Origin: Enterococcus haemoperoxidus ATCC BAA-382
GTDB taxonomy: Bacteria; Bacillota; Bacilli; Lactobacillales; Enterococcaceae
Reading direction: 5' to 3'
NCBI RefSeq assembly: GCF_000407165.1
Contig: NZ_KE136479.1
Coordinates: forward strand, 1,437,464-1,501,463
Length of the DNA stretch: 64,000 bases
Part shown: positions 18,024-25,957 of the stretch, one piece after another
Layout: each line of letters starts with the position of its first letter
Position numbering within the stretch: position 1 is the stretch's first letter
Program-made: the position numbers and the translations under genes
The notes under the pieces: generated by a model
Told to the model about the DNA's origin: nothing
The model's input: the letters and a program-made list of their open reading frames with translations, nothing else
Database searches by the model: none

Positions 18024-20384
18024 TTATGGCGCATTCTCGAGTGTCCATACTATTTGAGTGGAGTATTCTTTACCTGATTGAACACTACCAGGAATGACAT
18101 TCAACATCACTTCTTTGCCTTTCTCTTTCGTAAAGTCTACTTGAATGAGACCATTGTTTAACTTACTTGGTTCATACATTGGTGTATTTAGCTCGTTTAG
18201 TTTCTTATCCACAACTTTACCCGCTTCATACGAGCGATAGATTAATCTACTAGCTGAAGTCAGACCGTCTTTCGTCTTCAACGGATGAGCCACCTTTGCC
18301 AATAAACGCCATTTGTTCAGTTTAAACCGAGTATCATTTATAGACAGGCTCAACTTCTTTTCTGAAGGGACAAACTGTTCTTTCGATGCAATTGTTTGAG
18401 TGCCAAACGTTAATGTGTCCATTGTTTGTTCAAATGCCAAACTTCCCTCTAGGAGCGTTACTTTAAATACTCTTGTCAAACTTCCAATCTTAACCGTGAT
18501 CGAATACACGCCTGGTTCTTTTTTTAAACTTCCTTGATTATAGACAAGTTTGTCGTTGATCAGTTCACCTTTCCCTAAGTCCCAAGCCTCGACCGCGCCA
18601 TGTTTTAAAATAAACGCCTTTTGTTCTGCCGCCGTTTCCGGTAAATCAATCGTTAAGGCTGAAAAATCATCGGCTTTCAGTAGGTTATTACTATCCATCG
18701 CCGTTAATTTATCTTTTACTGTGATCGGCACAACGACAACGAGTGAATTTTTTGCTTTATCGGTCAATGTGATCTCAGCTGTCTTATATCCTGTTTTAGA
18801 AAGATCAGGAGTTTTGGTTAATTTGATGGTTAAGTCGGCCGTTCCAGCGTTATCTGTAATGTTTGTAAGCATTTTATCTATGGCTGGCAGCTTTTCCCCC
18901 AACGTTAACGCTTGTTTCACCGCTTCTGCTTTAGGGGCTGTGGTATCTGCTACAACTTGGTCATCCGAGGCAACACTGATATTTCCAGCAGCATCGGTTG
19001 CGGTAACGTAATACGTTTTATAAGGAACCAGCGGTTTTTTAACTTCCGGTATAACCAATGAAAACTGACCATCCGTTCCGACTGTTCCTGTTAGGAATAC
19101 AGTGTCATCCGATTTATCATACATCGTGACCGTAGTGCCTGTCTCCGCTGCGCCAGAGATCGTTCCCGCTTGGTCTTTGATTGTATTCAGCTTCGGTTTC
19201 TCTGGTGGTACGTCATCTTTCACTTGTCGTGTTTGAGAAGTGGTTTTCCCTCTTAGCATACTGGTCACCGTGACCTTCTCATTCCATTTAAAATACGTTC
19301 CTTCTGGCAGTGAGTAACTGAAGTTTCCTTCCCCGTCTGCTCGTATCTGATATTTTTTTGAATCATCCGCAACTTCTGAGCTTAAGGTTCCTACTGGAAA
19401 GGCACTGCTTCCCGAAAAGTGGATAAAGGAATTAGGATAGGTTTTCCCTTTAATGGTATGACTTAGTTCGTTTTTCGGATCATTGACTAATTCAGTTGGA
19501 ATGGTCAAGCTCATTGTGATTTTGTCTAGCAATGCTTGGGCTTTAGCAAGTTCCGTCGATAGTTCCTTTTTAGTCGTTGCATTAAGAATCGTTTCAATCG
19601 ATTTTTTTACTTTATCAATTTTCGCTTGTGTCGCCGATAATTTTAATTCTGTATGTGTCTTATCTGTGAACAAGTCTTCAAGCCCTTCATTTGATTCTGG
19701 AATTCCTTGGCTCAAATCTACAACCGATAACTTCCGATAGTTAACAGCATTATTAATAGTCTCTTGATCTACAGTAAAAGTAACGGCCATTTCTTTTGTT
19801 GTGGCCTTAACGATGTGTCTAACCTCAATAATATTATTTGACCGATCCTTAATATCCTTATAGGTTGGAAAAACGGAAACGGGATTATCTACATCTGTAT
19901 TTGATACCCAATTTAATGCATAAGTTGATTTACTAGCTCTCTCACCCTGCATCTCTGTAGAAAGTTGATAATAATGTCCTGGAATTGTTGGAAAGGTGCT
20001 CCTTACGTGGGCCTTTTGAATGTTATATTGAGTACTTATTCTCTCTAACCTTAAAGAAGAAGGCTTAACAGTAGCAGTTGCGATACCTGACACAATGGCG
20101 TTATTGTTCACGCCATTCCAATCCGTACTCACGATCCATTTAGAACTAAAAACAGTATTGACGAAACCTTGCCACTTACCTTTATTTAACAAATCGTATT
20201 TCGAAAGAATCGTTTGATCAGTTATTTCAGGCGGTTCTGTCTCGGCTCTAGTTTGATTGTTGATTCCTCTAGGTTGTTCTTCAGCTTTCAAAACGACCTT
20301 TGTTTCTATATTAAGAGCAACAAAAATCACTAGACTACTTAGTAAAACTGTTGCTATAAGGAAAGAATATTTTTTCTTTTTCAT
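18024..20384 (-). CDS. Large WxL-like Ig-domain surface protein A
   Basis: A 786-residue exported protein. KKKK and a hydrophobic segment at residues about 7-26 act as signal or anchor. A variable N-terminal domain (about 55-240) looks like a beta-sandwich module, with YYQLSTEMQGE. A short helical spacer spans about 250-295. Ig-like modules follow, one with VTMYDKSDDTVFLTGT and PLVPYKTYYVTATDAAGN. The C-terminus is WxL-like, with W692-R-L and W780-T-L, ending VWTLENAP. The gene is followed by a weak hairpin and then the DUF916/DUF3324 gene. A 3' remnant of an LPXTG mini-gene lies just upstream. From residue about 250 it is nearly identical to B and C. A cell-wall-bound adhesin or wall-binding role is inferred only from the family. 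Confidence 0.85.
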   Translation of the reverse strand: MKKKKYSFLIATVLLSSLVIFVALNIETKVVLKAEEQPRGINNQTRAETEPPEITDQTILSKYDLLNKGKWQGFVNTVFSSKWIVSTDWNGVNNNAIVSGIATATVKPSSLRLERISTQYNIQKAHVRSTFPTIPGHYYQLSTEMQGERASKSTYALNWVSNTDVDNPVSVFPTYKDIKDRSNNIIEVRHIVKATTKEMAVTFTVDQETINNAVNYRKLSVVDLSQGIPESNEGLEDLFTDKTHTELKLSATQAKIDKVKKSIETILNATTKKELSTELAKAQALLDKITMSLTIPTELVNDPKNELSHTIKGKTYPNSFIHFSGSSAFPVGTLSSEVADDSKKYQIRADGEGNFSYSLPEGTYFKWNEKVTVTSMLRGKTTSQTRQVKDDVPPEKPKLNTIKDQAGTISGAAETGTTVTMYDKSDDTVFLTGTVGTDGQFSLVIPEVKKPLVPYKTYYVTATDAAGNISVASDDQVVADTTAPKAEAVKQALTLGEKLPAIDKMLTNITDNAGTADLTIKLTKTPDLSKTGYKTAEITLTDKAKNSLVVVVPITVKDKLTAMDSNNLLKADDFSALTIDLPETAAEQKAFILKHGAVEAWDLGKGELINDKLVYNQGSLKKEPGVYSITVKIGSLTRVFKVTLLEGSLAFEQTMDTLTFGTQTIASKEQFVPSEKKLSLSINDTRFKLNKWRLLAKVAHPLKTKDGLTSASRLIYRSYEAGKVVDKKLNELNTPMYEPSKLNNGLIQVDFTKEKGKEVMLNVIPGSVQSGKEYSTQIVWTLENAP

Positions 20385-20395
20385 TTTCTCATTTC

Positions 20396-20479
20396 CTATT
20401 CATCAGTATTTTTAGTAACTATCCTATAAAATTTAAAGATGAGTAACATGAAATAAATCAGTAACAGCAGCATGCCTAA
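20396..20479 (-). pseudogene. 3' stub of an LPXTG mini-gene
   Basis: Between large genes A and B the minus strand still encodes LGMLLLLIYFMLLIFKFY and RIVTKNTDE before a stop. This matches the membrane anchor and basic tail of the intact LPXTG protein at 22878 (LGILLLMIVFVLLIFKVYK, VVTKKYR). The signal peptide, spacer and LPXTG motif are gone. The nucleotide match to 22880-22960 is about four in five. A 25-residue hydrophobic frame beginning at an internal ATG remains open but lacks a well-placed ribosome site. Confidence 0.75.
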
Positions 20480-20501
20480 ACATTACTTTTCCTAACTCTC
20501 T

Positions 20502-22862
20502 TTATGGCCCATTCTCAAGTGTCCATACTATTTGAGTGGAGTATTCTTTATCAGATTGAACACTTCCAGGAAGGACATTCAACATCACTTCTTTGCTTTT
20601 CTCTTTCGTAAAGTCTACTTGAATGACACCATTGTTTAACTTACTTGGTTCATACATTGGTGTATTTAACTCGTTTAATTTCTTATCTACAACTTTACCC
20701 GCTTCATACGAGCGATAGATTAAACTACTAGCTGAAGTCAGACCGTCTTTCGTCTTCAACGGCTGAGCCACCTTTGCCAATAAACGCCATTTATTCAGTT
20801 TAAATCGAGTGTCATTTATAGACAGGCTCAACTTCTTTTTTGAAGGGACAAACTGTTCTTTCGATGCAATTGTTTGAGTGCCAAATGTTAATGTGTCCAT
20901 TGTTTGATCAAACGCCAAACTTCCCTCTAGCAGCGTTACTTTAAATACTCTTGTCAAACTTCCAATCGTAACCGTGATCGAATACACACCAGGTTCTTTT
21001 TTTAAACTTCCTTGATTATAGACAAGTTTGTCGTTGATCAGTTCACCTTTTCCTAAGTCCCAAGCCTCGACCACGCCATGTTTTAAAATAAACGCCTTTT
21101 GTTCTGCCGCCGTTTCCGGTAAATCAATCGCTAAGGCTGAAAAATCATCGGCTTTCAGTAAGTTGTTACTATCCATCGCCGTTAATTTATCTTTTACTGT
21201 AATCGGCACAACAACAACGAGTGAATTTTTTGCTTTATCAGTCAATGTGATTTCAGCTGTCTTATATCCTGTCTTAGAAAGATCAGGAGTTTTCGTTAGT
21301 TCCATCGTTAAATCAGCCGTTCCAGCGTTATCTGAAATGTTTGTAAGCATTTTATCTATGGCTGGCAACTTATCGCCCAGCGTTAACGCTTGTTTCACCG
21401 CTTCTGCTTTAGGGGCTGTGGTATCTACTACAACTTGGTCATCCGAGGCATCACTGACATTCCCTGCGGCATCGGTTGCGGTAACATAATACGTTTTGTA
21501 CGGAACCAACGGCTTTTTAGCTTCTGGTACAACCAATGAAAATTGACCATCCGCTCCGGCTGTTCCTGTTAGGAATACAGTGTCATCCGATTTATCATAC
21601 ATCGTGACCGTAGCGTCCGCTTCTGACTCACCAGAAATCGTTCCCGCTTGGTCTTTGATTGTATTCAGCTTCGGTTTCTCTGGTGGTACGTCATCTTTCA
21701 CTTGTCGTGTTTGAGAAGTGGTTTTCCCTCGTAACATACTAGTCACCGTGACCTTCTCATTCCACTTAAAATACTTTCCTTCAGGTAGTGAGTAACTAAA
21801 ATTACCTTCCTCATCCGCTCGTATCTGGTATTTTTTTGAATCATCCGCTACTTCCGAGCTTAAGATTCCTGCTGGAAAGGCACTGCTTCCAGAAAAATGG
21901 ACAAAGGAATTGGGATAGGTCTTTCCTTTAATGGTATGACTTAGTTCATTTTTCGGATCATTGACTAATTCAGTTGGTATGGTCAAGCTCATTGTGATTT
22001 TGTCCAGCAATGCTTGAGCTTTGGTAAGTTCCGTCGATAGTTCCGTTTGGGTCGTTGCATTGACGATCGTCTCAATCGATTTTTTTACTTTATCAATTTT
22101 CGCTTGTGTCGCCGATAATTTTAATTTTGTATGTGTCTTATCTGTGAACAAGTCTTCAAGACCTTCATTTGATTCTGTTATTCCTTGATTCAAATCTACA
22201 ACCGATAACTTCCGATAGTTAACAGCATTACGGGTACTCTCTGAATCTGCAGTAAAAGTAACAGCCATTTCTTTTGTTGTGGCCTTAACGATGTGTCTAA
22301 CGTCAATAATCTCATTAGAGTGATTCTTAATATCCTTATAGGTTGGAAAAACGGAAACGGGATTATTTATATCTGTATTTGATACCCAATTTAATGCATA
22401 AGTTGATGTATCAGCGTTTTCACCCTGCATCTCTGTAGAAAGTTGATAATAATGTCCTGGAATTGTTGGAAAAGTGCACGTTACGTGGGCCTTTAGAATG
22501 AAGTATTGAGAACCTCCTCTCTCTAGACTTAAAGAAGAAGGCTGAATAGCGGCTTTTGCGACACCTGATACAATATCTTTTTTGTCCACGCCATTCCACT
22601 CCTTCTTCTCGGACCAATTATAATCAAAAATACTATTGACGAAAGCTTGCCACTTACCTTTATTTAACAAATCATATTTCAAAAGAATCGTTTGATCAGT
22701 TATTTCAGGCGGTTCTGTCTCGGCTCTAGTTTGACTGTTTATTTCACTATTCTTTTCTTCTGCTTTCAAAACAGACTTCATTTCTATCTTAAGAGTAACA
22801 AGAATCACAAGACTACTTAGTAAAACTGTTACTATAAAGAAAGAATATTTTTTCTTTTTCAT
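20502..22862 (-). CDS. Large WxL-like Ig-domain surface protein B
   Basis: A 786-residue paralog of A with the same order: KKKK-hydrophobic N-terminus, beta-rich module (about 55-240), helical spacer, Ig-like modules, and a WxL-like end with FKLNKWRLLAKV and VWTLENGP. The N-terminal module is similar to that of A, with scattered changes, and differs from that of C. It starts 15 bases after the intact LPXTG mini-gene, with GAGGTGAT as ribosome site, so the two genes are one transcript. This pair is the best-preserved form of the repeated unit. No C-terminal membrane helix or LPXTG motif is present. Confidence 0.85.
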   Translation of the reverse strand: MKKKKYSFFIVTVLLSSLVILVTLKIEMKSVLKAEEKNSEINSQTRAETEPPEITDQTILLKYDLLNKGKWQAFVNSIFDYNWSEKKEWNGVDKKDIVSGVAKAAIQPSSLSLERGGSQYFILKAHVTCTFPTIPGHYYQLSTEMQGENADTSTYALNWVSNTDINNPVSVFPTYKDIKNHSNEIIDVRHIVKATTKEMAVTFTADSESTRNAVNYRKLSVVDLNQGITESNEGLEDLFTDKTHTKLKLSATQAKIDKVKKSIETIVNATTQTELSTELTKAQALLDKITMSLTIPTELVNDPKNELSHTIKGKTYPNSFVHFSGSSAFPAGILSSEVADDSKKYQIRADEEGNFSYSLPEGKYFKWNEKVTVTSMLRGKTTSQTRQVKDDVPPEKPKLNTIKDQAGTISGESEADATVTMYDKSDDTVFLTGTAGADGQFSLVVPEAKKPLVPYKTYYVTATDAAGNVSDASDDQVVVDTTAPKAEAVKQALTLGDKLPAIDKMLTNISDNAGTADLTMELTKTPDLSKTGYKTAEITLTDKAKNSLVVVVPITVKDKLTAMDSNNLLKADDFSALAIDLPETAAEQKAFILKHGVVEAWDLGKGELINDKLVYNQGSLKKEPGVYSITVTIGSLTRVFKVTLLEGSLAFDQTMDTLTFGTQTIASKEQFVPSKKKLSLSINDTRFKLNKWRLLAKVAQPLKTKDGLTSASSLIYRSYEAGKVVDKKLNELNTPMYEPSKLNNGVIQVDFTKEKSKEVMLNVLPGSVQSDKEYSTQIVWTLENGP

Positions 22863-22877
22863 TTACTCATCACCTCT

Positions 22878-23288
22878 TTATCGGTATTTTTTAGTAACTA
22901 CCTTATAAACTTTAAAGATGAGTAACACGAAAACGATCATTAACAGTAGTATACCCAACCCCATTAATAGAGTATTGCTTTGGGTGCCCGTACTAGGCAA
23001 CAAACCAGACTTAGCTGTTTTTCTTCTACTCGTTTCTGGTAATTCCTCCATTTTATTTGACGTACCACTATTTGACGTACTGGTTTTCGTCTGGCTACTT
23101 TCTGATGTTTTATCTGTGCCACTCGGTACTGTTGTACTCGAACTAGAATCACCGCTAACAGATACATCACTATTAAAAGTTAAGCCGATTTCAGTATCAT
23201 AGTTTACCGCTTCTGCTACTTTAGAAAACTGAAATAATGGTAGTGTTATAAATATAATGCTTAGCAAAATAAAATATTTTTTTTTCAT
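22878..23288 (-). CDS. LPXTG-anchored mini-protein of the WxL locus
   Basis: A 136-residue sortase substrate. It has a signal peptide (KKKYFILLSIIFITLPLFQF), a short conserved head (NYDTEIGLTFNSDVSV), a Ser/Thr-rich spacer of about 45 residues, and the sorting signal LLPSTGTQ. A hydrophobic helix and a basic tail VTKKYR follow. The open frame extends to 23318, but the ATG at 23288 has AAGGAGAAGG in place and begins MKKKYF. The head is short, so the protein looks more like a wall-linked peg or partner than an adhesin. Small LPXTG proteins of this form are known in WxL (csc) clusters. It is directly upstream of B. Confidence 0.85.
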   Translation of the reverse strand: MKKKYFILLSIIFITLPLFQFSKVAEAVNYDTEIGLTFNSDVSVSGDSSSSTTVPSGTDKTSESSQTKTSTSNSGTSNKMEELPETSRRKTAKSGLLPSTGTQSNTLLMGLGILLLMIVFVLLIFKVYKVVTKKYR

Positions 23289-23442
23289 AGTCCTTCTCCT
23301 TAGCTTACCTGTAAACAAATCAGCTATGATGCTTTCTTCGTTTTGTTTAAGCTGAAATTCCGTTTATCTATCAAGCTCCATAAACAGCTACTTCCACATC
23401 TTGTATAATTACAGGTTATGTACTTTAACTGTTGATTTTATG

Positions 23443-23486
23443 TAAAAAACAATTATTGCAGCAACTATCGGCCGCTGCAATAATTG
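23443..23486 (-). terminator. Terminator of the small WxL gene 23502
   Basis: On the minus strand CAATTATTGCAGC pairs perfectly with GCTGCAATAATTG (13 bp), followed by six T. It divides the cluster into two transcripts: the small WxL part upstream and the LPXTG-large WxL part downstream. Confidence 0.85.
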
Positions 23487-23501
23487 ATTACACCAAATTG
23501 T

Positions 23502-24314
23502 TTAGTTGCCTGCTGGAGGCGTTGTTGGTGTTGTTGACAAAGTCCAAGTTATTGTAGACTTATATTCTTCTTTTGCATCTTTCTTAGAGTCTGCAGGGAC
23601 ACTAAGCGTAACGTTAGGGTTTCTGTCAGTAGCTGTTAAACTAGCTGGTGTACCATTATTAAATACTGCTGCCCATGAACCCATTCCTTGATCTTTTTTA
23701 GCTACAATAAATGGCTTAGCTTCTGAAGTCAACGTGATTTCTGTATTCAAGGTAGATGGCTTAAAGTCTTTTCCATCAACTGGTTTTACTGCGGATGAAA
23801 ATTCTGAATGACCTAATGTTAAAGTAGCTTTTAAATCTGCATTTTTATCTACTACAGTTCCATTAAATGGAGTAGCTGAGACTGTCAATTCCCACCCATC
23901 ATTTGTACCTCTATTATCTGTAACTTGTACATAATGCGGAACATATTTTGATTGCACAGGCTCTGTCACTTTACCAGTTTCGTCTAATAAATTAACTTTT
24001 GGATACAATGGATGATATTTTGCTGCATTCCCTGACATCATTACAGTTCCAAACTTAAAGTTCGGTGCAAAATCAACTCTTAAAGGACCTTTAGTCCCAA
24101 CTGAACCTTCACCAGTTTCTGGCTTGATTCCATTACCATCAGGGTCCATTGGATCAATCGTATTTCCTTCGTTACTAGCATCTTCGGATTCTGATTGAAA
24201 TTTAACTGTTGCGTCAGTTGTAGGCGCTGCAACTTGATCAGCGAACGCTGGTGATGCGGCTCCTAAAATAAATGTACTGATTAATAATGCAGATGTGATT
24301 GTTGTCTTTTTCAT
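23502..24314 (-). CDS. Small WxL domain surface protein (third of three)
   Basis: A 270-residue secreted WxL protein. The signal peptide ends near SPAFA-DQ (residue 26). A Pro/Asp/Gly-rich linker carries DPMDPDGNG. The WxL domain starts near GPLRVDFAPNFKFG and has both motifs: NRGTNDGW141EL and W257TL near the end, followed by a Pro/Thr tail. WxL domains attach non-covalently to peptidoglycan. It is 54 bases after the gene at 24369 and is closed by a strong terminator. The ATG has GGAAAGAGGAAG upstream. Confidence 0.9.
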   Translation of the reverse strand: MKKTTITSALLISTFILGAASPAFADQVAAPTTDATVKFQSESEDASNEGNTIDPMDPDGNGIKPETGEGSVGTKGPLRVDFAPNFKFGTVMMSGNAAKYHPLYPKVNLLDETGKVTEPVQSKYVPHYVQVTDNRGTNDGWELTVSATPFNGTVVDKNADLKATLTLGHSEFSSAVKPVDGKDFKPSTLNTEITLTSEAKPFIVAKKDQGMGSWAAVFNNGTPASLTATDRNPNVTLSVPADSKKDAKEEYKSTITWTLSTTPTTPPAGN

Positions 24315-24368
24315 AGTAAACTTCCTCTTTCCTTTTTTAAACTTTTTTATTATTTGTTTATTCCCCTA

Positions 24369-25184
24369 TTAAGGTGTAACTTCTGGTGTAACTTCTGATT
24401 TTTCTGGAGCATCCACTAATGTCCATGTTAATACCGTTTTATAAGCTACATTTGCTAATTTTGCAGTATCACCAGGGATAGTTAAAGAAACACTTTTTTC
24501 TGCTTGTTCATTAGTATCTCCCAATGAATAGTGCCAAGTTCCCATTCCCTTACCAGCAGCTGCATTCACAACTGTTACAGCTGCTGCACCTGGAGTAAGT
24601 TTTTGTTTAATACCTAGTGGAGCAAATTCTGATCCTTTTTGCGTAGACTTCAATGTAGGATTATCTAATGTAAGTTGTGCACCTGTAAGTTCTGTAACTT
24701 TATTATTTGCATCTTTGGCTTGGAATTGTGTATCTTGTTTAAGTTGCAACTGCCAACCTGCATTTGTTCCGCGGTTATCTGTAACTTGAACATAGTTTGG
24801 CACTTTTTTTGGTTCTACAATATCTTTTAACTTAAGTTCTGCTAATTTTGCATGATAAGTAGTTGTATTACCAGATACTTTAACAGCGCCAAAATTAAGC
24901 TTTGTAATATAGTCAATCGTTAAAGGACCAACCATTCCAGTTTCTCCTTCACCAGGCTTTTCAATTTCTTCACCACCAGGTCCAACGGGCGGTGTTACTT
25001 CTGTTTCATTTTGTTCGAATGAAATTTCTGCTTCCGAGTGCACTGGAGATTGAATCGTCACTGGCGGTTTAACTTCGTTTCCTCCAGTCTCTGTTTCTGC
25101 AAAAGCGGGTAATGTTCCTAGTAATAAACTAGCAAATGTTACTACACCTGTAGTAGTCAATACTGTATTCTTTTTCGATATCAT
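24369..25184 (-). CDS. Small WxL domain surface protein (second of three)
   Basis: A 271-residue WxL protein: signal peptide to about residue 29 (LPAFAE), Glu/Pro/Gly-rich linker (VTPPVGPGGEE), then a WxL domain from GPLTIDYITKLNFG. The first motif is W144QL in NRGTNAGWQL, the second W254TL. The tail PEKSEVTPEVTP is short and acidic. It lies 21 bases after the gene at 25206 and has a good ribosome site (AAAGGAG). The three small genes share architecture but differ in sequence, unlike the near-identical large genes, so they are old duplicates. Confidence 0.9.
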   Translation of the reverse strand: MISKKNTVLTTTGVVTFASLLLGTLPAFAETETGGNEVKPPVTIQSPVHSEAEISFEQNETEVTPPVGPGGEEIEKPGEGETGMVGPLTIDYITKLNFGAVKVSGNTTTYHAKLAELKLKDIVEPKKVPNYVQVTDNRGTNAGWQLQLKQDTQFQAKDANNKVTELTGAQLTLDNPTLKSTQKGSEFAPLGIKQKLTPGAAAVTVVNAAAGKGMGTWHYSLGDTNEQAEKSVSLTIPGDTAKLANVAYKTVLTWTLVDAPEKSEVTPEVTP

Positions 25185-25205
25185 GTTTTTTTCTCCTTTG
25201 AGTTT

Positions 25206-25940
25206 TTATATTGGTGTATCAATCAACTCCCAAGTTAAGGAAGTTGTATAGTTACCTTTCTTTTTTTCGGCCGACCCAGGAACTCTGACTTGTATGCTTT
25301 TTTTGCTTTCTTCTTTATCTTTACCAAACATAATCATCCATGTTCCTTTCCCCGTCGTTTCAGTCGACCGAGATACTTCTGTTGGTTCCATACTATCAGG
25401 ATCCAATCGAACACTTTCTATGGCAATGGGTTCTTTTCCATTGTTTGGCGAAAATAGCGTAATATTGTTTAGTGATATTTCCGCACCTTTTAGTATATGT
25501 GCTCCATTTTTGAGTTGGCCATTTTGTTTGACTGTTAAACGCCATCCAGCATCTTTGCCTCGATTGTCAGTCAATTGTAGAAAATTAGGAACTTCTTCTT
25601 CCGAGCCATCTGCCTTTTTTTTAATCTTTGTTAGTTTTGCATAATAAGTATCATTTTCCTTTGATCCCTCATGTTCTCCAAAAATAACATGAGGAGCAAA
25701 ATCAACACTTAGTGGACCCGATGTTCCTGGTTGAACAGGTATCGGTGAAACAATTTCAGTTGACTCATCAGGTTCTCTAGGATCTATAGGAGGGGTAATA
25801 TCCGTATTCTCGGTATAAAAAATTTCTGCTTCCGATTTATTTCCTATACTGCTATCAGCAAAAACGGATGGCGTTTCAATGCTGATCCCCCCCAGCAGTA
25901 TAGACAGTAACACAATAAATTTTCTTCTTGTCTTTTTCAT
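25206..25940 (-). CDS. Small WxL domain surface protein (first of three)
   Basis: 244 residues from the ATG at 25940, which has GGGGAGG six bases upstream. An ATG at 25958 overlaps the stop of large gene C and lacks a site. It has a signal peptide after KKTRRKF, a linker with TPPIDPREPDE, and a WxL domain from GPLSVDFAPHVIFG. The first motif is W133RL (NRGKDAGWRL) and the second is W237EL, ending IDTPI. Its immediate link to gene C suggests coupled translation, so large and small WxL proteins would be made together. Confidence 0.88.
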   Translation of the reverse strand: MKKTRRKFIVLLSILLGGISIETPSVFADSSIGNKSEAEIFYTENTDITPPIDPREPDESTEIVSPIPVQPGTSGPLSVDFAPHVIFGEHEGSKENDTYYAKLTKIKKKADGSEEEVPNFLQLTDNRGKDAGWRLTVKQNGQLKNGAHILKGAEISLNNITLFSPNNGKEPIAIESVRLDPDSMEPTEVSRSTETTGKGTWMIMFGKDKEESKKSIQVRVPGSAEKKKGNYTTSLTWELIDTPI

Positions 25941-25957
25941 TTTTTCCTCCCCTCTCA

